A stretch of DNA of 64,000 nucleotides from Tsukamurella tyrosinosolvens (GTDB lineage Bacteria > Actinomycetota > Actinomycetes > Mycobacteriales > Mycobacteriaceae): positions 2,294,001-2,358,000 of the forward strand of contig NZ_FNSA01000003.1 of assembly GCF_900104775.1 (NCBI RefSeq), read 5' to 3'. Within the stretch, counting starts at the first letter, position 1; each line of letters starts with the position of its first letter. The position numbers and the translations under genes are program-made. Below the pieces are notes generated by a model. That model was not told the origin of the DNA and ran no database searches. It worked only from the letters and a program-made list of their open reading frames with translations. Shown here piece by piece: positions 54,525-61,079 of this stretch.

Positions 54525-55301
54525 GTGGATCTCACGGTGGACCTCGAGAGCGCAGACCTGACGATCCTCGGCCGGATCACCAGCGCCTCCAACGCCACCC
54601 TCCTGTGCGATCTCGGCGACACGGGGGAGCGCGCGGTCTACAAGCCGATCCGCGGCGAGGTGCCGCTGTGGGACTTCCCCGACGGGACGCTCGCCGGCCG
54701 CGAGGTCGCCTCGTACCGGGTGTCCGAGGCGCTCGGCTGGGGCCTCATCCCCGAGACCGTGCTGCGCGACGGCCCGCTCGGCCCGGGGATGGTGCAACGG
54801 TGGGTCGTCGAACCGGACGACAGCCCGGAGCTCATCGACCTGTTCCCGCTCGACGGGGTGCCCGACGGCTATCTCAAGGTCTTCACCGGCTACGTCGAGG
54901 ATGCGGACGCGCCGGACGGGATCGCCGAGGTCGCACTCGCGCACGCCGACGACCCGCGGCTGCGCCGCCTGGCCGTGCTCGACGTGCTCATCAACAACGC
55001 CGACCGCAAGGGCGGCCACGTGCTCACCGGCCCGGACGGCCGCGTCCAGGGCGTCGACCACGGCATCTGCCTGCACGCCGCGCCGAAGCTCCGCACGGTG
55101 CTGTGGGGCTGGTCCGGGCGGCCCGTCGGCGACGAGCTGCTCGCCGACGTCGAGTCCTTCCGGGCAGCCCCTCCGGACCTGACCGGACTGATCACCGACG
55201 AGGAGCAGGACGCCCTCGTCGCGCGGGCGGCGGTCCTGCTCGAGCTCGGCGCGATGCCGCTGCCGACACCGAGCCGGCCGATCCCGTGGCCGCCGTTCTG
55301 A
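54525..55301 (+). CDS. SCO1664 family protein (PI3/4-kinase-like fold)
   Basis: 258 residues, counterpart of Rv2133c. A kinase-like fold is suggested by AVYKP (ATP-binding Lys), the catalytic-loop pattern VLINNADRKGGHVL and VDHGICLH in place of DFG. No signal or membrane segment. Activity unproven; kinase or AMP transferase are options. The GTG at 54525 immediately follows the DUF3090 stop. It is the last gene of the conserved block before the MNIO operon interrupts it. Confidence 0.85.
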   Translation: MDLTVDLESADLTILGRITSASNATLLCDLGDTGERAVYKPIRGEVPLWDFPDGTLAGREVASYRVSEALGWGLIPETVLRDGPLGPGMVQRWVVEPDDSPELIDLFPLDGVPDGYLKVFTGYVEDADAPDGIAEVALAHADDPRLRRLAVLDVLINNADRKGGHVLTGPDGRVQGVDHGICLHAAPKLRTVLWGWSGRPVGDELLADVESFRAAPPDLTGLITDEEQDALVARAAVLLELGAMPLPTPSRPIPWPPF

Positions 55302-55340
55302 TCTCGGCCGTCCCGCCCCGGACATGACGACGGAGCCGGG

Positions 55341-55526
55341 TCAGCCCCGCCGCGCGCGCCACCAGCGCCGACGGTGCGCCGGCACCGCATGAGCGGCGTG
55401 CGCGTCGCGCTTGTGGCGGCACACCGCTCCGGCGGCCGCGACCTCGTCCGGGTCGAAGCCCTCGGGCACGGGACCGTCCGCGACGAGGGCCCGGACCAGC
55501 GCCTCCTGGCGCTCCCGCAGGCTCAT
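55341..55526 (-). CDS. Small SCO6045-like partner protein of the MNIO operon
   Basis: 61 residues. MSLRERQEALVRALVADGPVPEGFDPDEV followed by CRHKRDAHAAHAV and a basic Arg/Trp tail. It resembles the small SCO6045-type domain and the N-terminal part of DUF2063/putative DNA-binding partners found next to DUF692 enzymes, which recruit the peptide substrate. Start ATG 55526 lies 2 nt after the MNIO stop, so it is the last gene of the four-gene operon. A longer frame to 55565 lies inside the MNIO gene. Confidence 0.72.
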   Translation of the reverse strand: MSLRERQEALVRALVADGPVPEGFDPDEVAAAGAVCRHKRDAHAAHAVPAHRRRWWRARRG

Positions 55527-55528
55527 GC

Positions 55529-56389
55529 TCACTTTTTCCGCGCGTGCTGCGTGATCGGCGCGCAACCCGCTGCCGCGGCGATCGCGTCGAGTTCGTCGAA
55601 GAGCTCGGCGGCGGGCGGGTAGCGCCCGTCACGCTCCAGCATGAACGGCACGTCCACGCGTTCCCGCAGCGCCGTGACCAGCGCCAGCACGCCCGCGTTC
55701 ACCGGGTCGGTGTGCGTGTCGTGGTAGCGGCCGCCGCCCTCGGACCCGCCGGCGACGTGGCTGTAGGCGATCCGGTCGACGGGCAACCGGGACAGCTCGT
55801 CCTGCGGGTCGCGGCCCCGGTTGAGGGCATTGGCGTAGACGTTGGCCACGTCGAGCACGAGCAGGGCTCCGGTGCGCTCCAGCAGTGCGGCGAGGAACTC
55901 CGCCTCGGTGTACTCCTCCTCGGGCCAGCGCAGGAACGCGGCGATGTTCTCCACCGCGAGCGGTACCGGCAGGGCGTCCTGCATCCGCGTGATGTTGCGG
56001 ACCAGAACGTCGAGTGCTTCTCGCGTGCGCGGCACGGGCAGGAGGTGCCCGGCCTCGATGCCGCCCGCACGGACGAAGGCGATGTGCTCGCTGACCAGGG
56101 GAGCGTCGAGGGCCTCGGCGCAGGCCGTCAGACGGTGCATCCGTTCCGGCTCGAGCTCGTCGGCCCCGCCCAGCGAGAGCGCGACGCCGTGCGGCACCAG
56201 GGGGACCCCGCGGTCGCGCAGCTCGACGAGCAGCGGGTCGGGCTCGGCGCGGCCCCGTCGGATCCGGACGGATTCGGCGATGACCTCGCAGAACCCCGGT
56301 CGCAGGTCGGCGATCACGCCCGCGATCTCGCGCCGCCAGCCCAGGCCGAGCGGTCCGAGGGCGGGGACGGTGCCGGTCATGGCGCTCAT
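55529..56389 (-). CDS. DUF692/MNIO family multinuclear iron oxidase
   Basis: 286-residue TIM-barrel enzyme of the MbnB/ChrH class (MNIO). Expected metal ligands are all present: HG in LVPHGVALSL, SEHIAF, Glu in AVENIAAF, LDVANVYANA, SHVAGG, the DTHTDP motif and the late Glu in LERDGRYPP. Such enzymes use two or three irons and O2 to rewrite Cys, Asp or Asn residues of a peptide. The ATG overlaps the stop of the upstream Cys/Gly-tail protein gene (ATGA), which makes that tail the prime substrate candidate. The small partner gene follows after 2 nt. Confidence 0.87.
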   Translation of the reverse strand: MSAMTGTVPALGPLGLGWRREIAGVIADLRPGFCEVIAESVRIRRGRAEPDPLLVELRDRGVPLVPHGVALSLGGADELEPERMHRLTACAEALDAPLVSEHIAFVRAGGIEAGHLLPVPRTREALDVLVRNITRMQDALPVPLAVENIAAFLRWPEEEYTEAEFLAALLERTGALLVLDVANVYANALNRGRDPQDELSRLPVDRIAYSHVAGGSEGGGRYHDTHTDPVNAGVLALVTALRERVDVPFMLERDGRYPPAAELFDELDAIAAAAGCAPITQHARKK

Positions 56390-57297
56390 CCTCCGCACCC
56401 GCCGCAGCCGCCACAACCCCCGCAGCCCCCGCAGCCTCCGCCCCCGTCGCCGCCGCAGGAGGCGCCCCCGCACGACCCGCCGCCCTCACCGGAGGCCTCG
56501 GCGCTGCCGGCCAGCTCGACGTTCTCGGCGAACGCCCCGTCGAACTGCCACAGGGCGGCCGTGCCGAAGACGGCCACGGACGGTCCGACGGCGGCGGAGC
56601 CGTACGTCGCCCAGGCGGGCTTCCGGGAGGGCGCGAGGTACTCCAGGCGGTCCTTCTCGGCACGGAGCAGTCGCTTCCCGGCGCGGGTGTCACGTCCGAC
56701 GGACCACAGGTGCGGAGCCACGACGATCGTCGTGATCAGTCCCGGCACCAGGAACCCGGTCACGAGCGGAACCTCGTGGTGCCCCAGCACGACGAGGCGC
56801 ACGAAGGCCGTGATCACGCCGCCCACGGCGGCGGCGGTCACCGGGGCGGCGCCGAGTCGCATCCGCCAGCGGTCCGCCTCGGAGCGCAGGTAGCCCCGGG
56901 CGGCGACGCGCTCCTCGAGCGCGTCGAGCTCGTCCGACAGCGCGAGGGTGACCTCGTTGACCGTGTACGACGACACGTCGTCGCAGTACGCGTGAACGGC
57001 ACGGACGAACGGGTCGGCGTCCCGCGGCAGCGGCGGCCCGGACATCTGCCGTACCGAGCTCACGTGTCCGCCCGTGCGCAGCTCGGCCAGCGCCACGACG
57101 ACGGGGGCCTGCCGGCTCCGCACGCACGCCAACTCGACGGGTGTCAGCGGCGGTTCGCCGACGCGGCGCCGACGGGGCGCGGTCACGAATCGCCAGGCCA
57201 GAGCGAACGCGATGCCGCCGAGGAGCAGGAGCAGGAACCACCGGGTGTCGGTGGGCAGGAGTGTTTCGAGGACGCGCTCGAGCGTGGTGCGGGACAT
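56386..57297 (-). CDS. TIGR04222-like membrane protein with Gly-Cys repeat tail, copy 1
   Basis: 303 residues. N-terminal helix (about 18-35, FLLLLLGGIAFALAWRF), a soluble region with LTPVELACVRS (about 52-62), two further hydrophobic segments (about 155-198), a basic loop, one more hydrophobic segment and a C-terminal tail. The tail contains two SCGG motifs and ends in five consecutive Gly-Gly-Cys-type units, seven cysteines in the last 30 residues. I associate the domain with TIGR04222. AGGAGGT lies before ATG 57297; the stop is shared with the MNIO start. The tail looks like a modification substrate or metal-binding module. Confidence 0.83.
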   Translation of the reverse strand: MSRTTLERVLETLLPTDTRWFLLLLLGGIAFALAWRFVTAPRRRRVGEPPLTPVELACVRSRQAPVVVALAELRTGGHVSSVRQMSGPPLPRDADPFVRAVHAYCDDVSSYTVNEVTLALSDELDALEERVAARGYLRSEADRWRMRLGAAPVTAAAVGGVITAFVRLVVLGHHEVPLVTGFLVPGLITTIVVAPHLWSVGRDTRAGKRLLRAEKDRLEYLAPSRKPAWATYGSAAVGPSVAVFGTAALWQFDGAFAENVELAGSAEASGEGGGSCGGASCGGDGGGGCGGCGGCGGCGGCGG

Positions 57298-57392
57298 GAC
57301 GTTCACCTCCTGGTGAGTGGATCGGCGAGACCGCGGCGCCCTCGCTGCTGAAGGGCCGGTGCGTGGAACAGGTCGGAGCCGAGAGGGGCGGC

Positions 57393-58317
57393 TCAGCCTC
57401 CGCAGCCGCCCCCGCCGCCGCAGCCGCCTCCTCCGCCGCACGACGATCCGCCGCCGCTGCAGGAGGATCCGCCGCAGGTGAAGGAGCTGCCGCAGGACGA
57501 TCCGGAGCCGCCGCTGCCGGTCCCGCCCGCAACGGCCATCGCCGCCGCGTACCGGGGGTCGATCTGCCACAGGGCGGCGGTGCCGAAGAGGGCGACGGAC
57601 AGGCCCACCGCCGCGGCGCCGTAGGTGCCGAAAGCCGGCCGCAGCGACGGCCGCAGGTAGCTCGCGCGAGCCTGCTCGGCCGCGAGGAGCCGCTTTCCCG
57701 CGCGGGTGGTGCGCGGCGCCGATGCCAGCGGGGGGGAGGAGGAAGACCGCCGTGAGCACGGACGGGACGAGGAAGGACATGACCGCCGCCTCTACCGGAT
57801 AACGCCCGGTGATGGCCAGTACGGGCGTGCACAGGACCCCCGCGACCACGACGGCGGCGAGCGGCATCGCACCGAACCGGGTGCGCCAGCGCTCACTGCT
57901 GGTGCGCAGGTAGCCCCGCCGTGCGAGACCGTCCTCCAGGTCTCGCAGGGGCTGCAGCTGGTCGTGGAGCAGCAGGGTCACGGAGAACTGCGAGCCGTCG
58001 AGCCGGTGCAGCATGCGCCGGGTGAAGTCGTCCGCGGTGGGCGGCAGCGGTCGGGCGGGGTCGGCGCGACCGTCGGCGTCGAGGTGCCCACCCGCCCTGA
58101 GCAGGCCCATCGCCGCGACGAGCGGCGCCTGCCAGGAACGCAGGCAGGCGATCTCCGCCACGGTGAGCGGTGGGTGCTCGACGACCGGGCGCCGGACCGC
58201 GGTCAGGAAACGCCAGGTCAGAGCGAAGGCGATGCCGCCGAGCAGGCAGTACAGGAACCAGCGGGACTCGGTGGGGAACAGATTGTCGAGGACGTTCTCG
58301 AAATCATTGCGGGACAT
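57393..58317 (-). pseudogene. TIGR04222-like Gly-Cys tail protein, copy 2, +1 frameshift
   Basis: Paralogue of copy 1 (same start MSR-x-x-x-E-x-VL, same order of domains). Length 925 nt is 3n+1. The reading frame runs correctly to LLPP, then shifts at a run of seven C (G on the plus strand, 57730-57736); removing one C restores TRAGKRLL...FGTYGAAAVGLSVALFGTAALWQ and a tail with six cysteines in SCG and GCGG motifs. Unshifted, the frame continues open through copy 1, with no stop. It could be a sequencing error, a true pseudogene or a slippage switch. Its Shine-Dalgarno AGGAGGT and promoter region (58318-58565) are intact. Confidence 0.8.
57730..57736. repeat. 7-nt G/C homopolymer at the frameshift
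   Basis: Seven consecutive G on the plus strand (C on the coding strand) where six would keep the gene in frame. Length is in the range seen for slippage or homopolymer sequencing errors. Confidence 0.6.
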
Positions 58318-58553
58318 GACATTCACCTCCTGAGACGAGCGGACCTTCAATGGTGGGTAAAGCATGGCGGCAGATCGGGCTACCCGCTAGTAACCGAGGG
58401 CAAGAATTTGCTGAGAGTTCGTGTGGCACAGGATCGTCCCTCGTAGGACGGCCGTTCGTTCACCTTCCGTCCCCGCCGGTCCGCGTCGCGGCCCGACGCG
58501 AAGGCCTCCGCCGGCCGGGCCCGGGCCGGAATCCACGCCCGGATGAGTGCGCA

Positions 58554-58559
58554 TAGGGT
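58554..58559 (+). promoter_or_regulatory. -10 box TAGGGT, leaderless mshC
   Basis: Ends 6 nt before the ATG at 58566. It lies within the 248-bp region shared with the divergent Cys/Gly-tail operon. Confidence 0.55.
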
Positions 58560-58565
58560 GGGGGT

Positions 58566-59810
58566 ATGCGTTCCTGGCCGACCCCCACCGTCCCCACCGT
58601 GCCCGGACCGTCGGTCCCGCTGCGCCTGTACGACACGTCCGACGCGGCGGTCCGCCCCGTCAACCCCGGCGCGGTGGCCGGCATGTACGTCTGCGGTATC
58701 ACCCCGTACGACGCCACACACCTCGGTCACGCCGCCACGTACCTCGCGTTCGACCTGGTCAACCGAGTGCTGCGGGATAACGGCCACGAGGTGCACTACG
58801 TGCAGAACGTGACCGACGTCGACGATCCCCTCTTCGAGCGGGCCGAGCGCGACGGCATCGATTGGCGCGACCTCGGCGCCCGGGAGACGGACCTGTTCCG
58901 CGAGGACATGGAGGCGCTCCGGGTCATTCCTCCCCGCGACTACATCGGCGCCGTCGAATCGGTCGGCGAGGTCGTGGACTACGTCGGCAAGCTGCTGGAC
59001 AACGGATCGGCGTACGTCGTCGACGATGCCGAGTTCCCGGACGTCTACTACCGTTCCGACGCCACGGAGCAGTTCGGCTACGAGTCGGGCTACGACCGCG
59101 CGACCATGGAGACGTTCTTCGCCGAGCGCGGCGGCGACCCGGAGCGGCCCGGCAAGCGCGACAGCATCGACCCGATCCTGTGGCGCGCCGAGCGGCCCGG
59201 CGAACCGTCGTGGCCGTCGCCGCAGGGTCCGGGCCGCCCCGGCTGGCACATCGAGTGCGCCGCGATCGCCGCGAACCGCCTGGGCGCGACGTTCGACATC
59301 CAGGGCGGCGGCAGCGACCTGATCTTCCCGCACCACGAGTACTCCGCGGCGCACGTCGAGGCCGCGACCGGCGAGCGGCGGTTCGCCCGGCACTACGTGC
59401 ACGCGGCCATGATCGGCCTCGACGGCGAGAAGATGTCCAAGAGCCGCGGCAACCTCGTCTTCGTCTCGAAGCTGCGCCGCTCCGGCGTCGACCCCGCCGC
59501 GATCCGGCTCGGGCTGTTCGAGGGACACTACCGCCAGGACCGCCCGTGGTCCGACGAGGTGCTGCAGCGAGCTCTGGCGCGACTCGACCTGTGGCGCCGC
59601 GCTTTCCGGGCGTCCTCGGGACCGGACGGCGACGAGGTCATCGCCCGCGTCCGCCGGTACCTGGCGGACGATCTGGATACCCCGCACGCCCTCGCCGCGA
59701 TCGACGCCTGGGCCGAGAAGGCCGTCACCGTCGGCGGTCCCGACACCGGCGCGCCGGCCGCCGTGGCGACGGCGATCGACGCGCTGCTCGGCGTACCTGC
59801 CGCGGCCTGA
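58566..59810 (+). CDS. mshC: Mycothiol ligase MshC (L-cysteine:GlcN-Ins ligase)
   Basis: 414-residue class I tRNA-synthetase-like enzyme that joins cysteine to GlcN-inositol in mycothiol synthesis. The HIGH motif is THLGH (51-55), KMSKS is at 289-293, and a zinc ligand Cys43 sits in [10 protein letters not shown], with GWHIECAA and HHE supplying the others. High similarity over the full length to the M. tuberculosis MshC sequence I recall, including PGEPSWPSP and YRQD/HYRAD. It makes the major thiol of this organism, so the cell is a mycothiol producer. Leaderless promoter with TAGGGT. Confidence 0.95.
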   Translation: MRSWPTPTVPTVPGPSVPLRLYDTSDAAVRPVNPGAVAGMYVCGITPYDATHLGHAATYLAFDLVNRVLRDNGHEVHYVQNVTDVDDPLFERAERDGIDWRDLGARETDLFREDMEALRVIPPRDYIGAVESVGEVVDYVGKLLDNGSAYVVDDAEFPDVYYRSDATEQFGYESGYDRATMETFFAERGGDPERPGKRDSIDPILWRAERPGEPSWPSPQGPGRPGWHIECAAIAANRLGATFDIQGGGSDLIFPHHEYSAAHVEAATGERRFARHYVHAAMIGLDGEKMSKSRGNLVFVSKLRRSGVDPAAIRLGLFEGHYRQDRPWSDEVLQRALARLDLWRRAFRASSGPDGDEVIARVRRYLADDLDTPHALAAIDAWAEKAVTVGGPDTGAPAAVATAIDALLGVPAAA

Positions 59811-59823
59811 CAGCGCGACACGA

Positions 59824-59829
59824 TATATT
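59824..59829 (+). promoter_or_regulatory. -10 box TATATT, leaderless small gene
   Basis: Ends 6 nt before the GTG at 59836; the best -10 match in the window. Confidence 0.55.
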
Positions 59830-59835
59830 GCGCCT

Positions 59836-60147
59836 GTGAGGACCGTCAGCGAGCTGGCCCCGGATCTGACCGAGGGCGTGTGGACCGTTCAGACCCGCAC
59901 GTCCACCTACGTGGTCGACCTGGGGGAGATGACCCTGATGCGCGCTCCCGGTATCGGCGGTGATTCCGAGGACGAGCAGTGGAGCATCAGCTCGCTGCGC
60001 CGCGACTCGGAGGACATCCCGCTGCTGGGTATCAAGAGCTGCCGGGTGGGTGAATCGGCCCAGTTCTGGGTCCGCGCCGCCGACGATCCGGACGTGCGCA
60101 CGTGGCGGATCACCACGCCGGTCGTCTCGATCGAGCGGATCGGCTAG
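59836..60147 (+). CDS. Hypothetical small beta-rich protein
   Basis: 103 residues, not recognised. VWTVQTRTSTYVVDLGEMTLMRAPG and PLLGIKSCRVGESAQFWVR then WRITTPVVSIERI predict an all-beta fold with one cysteine. No export signal. It has its own strong leaderless promoter and lies between mshC and the convergent PAC2 gene; conserved small genes occupy this area in mycobacteria as well. Expression is likely; function unknown. Confidence 0.7.
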   Translation: MRTVSELAPDLTEGVWTVQTRTSTYVVDLGEMTLMRAPGIGGDSEDEQWSISSLRRDSEDIPLLGIKSCRVGESAQFWVRAADDPDVRTWRITTPVVSIERIG

Positions 60148-60162
60148 AACCGCCCGTCCCGC

Positions 60163-61017
60163 CTAGGGGCCCGTGCCCGGGTCCCGCCGGCGCAGGTACT
60201 TCTCGAACTCCTCCGCGATCGCGTCGGCGTCGATGTGCTGCTCGACGTCCTTCGCCTCCGCGTCGCCGCGCTCCTCGAGCCCCCGCACGTAGTCGGCGAC
60301 ATCCTCATCGTCCTCCGTCATCTCCGTCACCGAGGCCTCCCACGCCTCGGCACGGGTCGGCAGATCGTTGAGCGGCACCGCGAGGTCGAGAACCTGCTCC
60401 ACCCGCTGGAGCAACGCGACGGTGGCCTTCGGGTTCGGGGGCTGGGAGACGTAGTGCGGCACCGCGGCCCAGAACGAGACGGCGGGGAATCCCGCCCGCA
60501 CGCACGCGTCCTGCAGCACGCCGGTGATCCCGGTGGGACCCTCGTACCGGTTCTGCTCCAGGCCGAAGCGCTTCGCGGACTCCGCGTCGTAGCCGGCGCC
60601 GGTCACCGGGACGGGGCGGGTGTGCGGGGTGTCCGCGAGGAGCGAGCCCAGGATCACCACGCTGTCGATGTGCAGCTCGGTGAAGATCGACAGCAGCTGA
60701 TCGCAGAAGGCGCGCCAACGGAAGTTCGGCTCGGTGCCACGGAGCAGCACCACGTCGCGGTCCGCCTTGGGCGGCCGGCACACGGAGAGCGTGGTCGACG
60801 GCCACTCGACGGCCCGGGTCACCCCGTCGACCTGCTTGATGATGGGCCGGTTGACCTGGAAGTCGTAGAAGTCGTCGGAGTCGACCTCGGTGATGAGCTG
60901 GGCGTCCCAGGTCAGTTCGAGGTGCTCGACGGCGCCCGACGCGGCGTCACCCGCGTCGTTCCAGCCCTCGAACGCCGCGATGAGGACCGGGCGGTCGAGC
61001 TTCGGGAAGGACGTCAC
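60163..61017 (-). CDS. PAC2-family protein (proteasome-assembly-chaperone-like)
   Basis: 284 residues, counterpart of Rv2125. PAC2 domain with FEGWNDAGDAASGAVEHL, VLLRGTEPNFRW, VVILGSLLADTPHTRPVPVTG and EGPTGITGVLQDAC. The C-terminal about 70 residues are acidic helices (EMTEDDEDVADYVRGLEERGD) with the last segment EKYLRRRDPG typical of actinobacterial members. A chaperone or ATP-independent assembly role is suggested by fold. The GTG 61017 follows TACTCT (61025-61030 on this strand) by 7 nt, again leaderless; it is divergent from metH, 62 bp away. Confidence 0.9.
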   Translation of the reverse strand: MTSFPKLDRPVLIAAFEGWNDAGDAASGAVEHLELTWDAQLITEVDSDDFYDFQVNRPIIKQVDGVTRAVEWPSTTLSVCRPPKADRDVVLLRGTEPNFRWRAFCDQLLSIFTELHIDSVVILGSLLADTPHTRPVPVTGAGYDAESAKRFGLEQNRYEGPTGITGVLQDACVRAGFPAVSFWAAVPHYVSQPPNPKATVALLQRVEQVLDLAVPLNDLPTRAEAWEASVTEMTEDDEDVADYVRGLEERGDAEAKDVEQHIDADAIAEEFEKYLRRRDPGTGP

Positions 61018-61024
61018 TTCGATC

Positions 61025-61030
61025 AGAGTA
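61025..61030 (-). promoter_or_regulatory. -10 box TACTCT, leaderless PAC2 gene
   Basis: Ends 7 nt before the GTG at 61017 on the minus strand. Confidence 0.5.
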
Positions 61031-61067
61031 CGCGCCGGTCGTGCGGATTCGATTTGCCCGCACCCAC

Positions 61068-61073
61068 TACCCT
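61068..61073 (+). promoter_or_regulatory. -10 box TACCCT, leaderless metH
   Basis: Ends 6 nt before the ATG at 61080. This leaves no room for a leader riboswitch upstream of metH. Confidence 0.5.
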
Positions 61074-61079
61074 GGGACT

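Noticed and set aside
56390-56460. CRISPR-like or simple-repeat array
   Set aside because: The periodic sequence encodes the Gly-Gly-Cys tail of copy 1; there are no repeat-spacer units.
56386-58365. Single 659-residue open frame spanning both tail-protein genes
   Set aside because: The middle third is nonsensical Arg-rich sequence; paralogue comparison shows two genes with a +1 shift in the first.
61018-61079. Cobalamin riboswitch before metH
   Set aside because: Only 62 bp separate metH from the divergent PAC2 gene, and both have leaderless-type promoters there.
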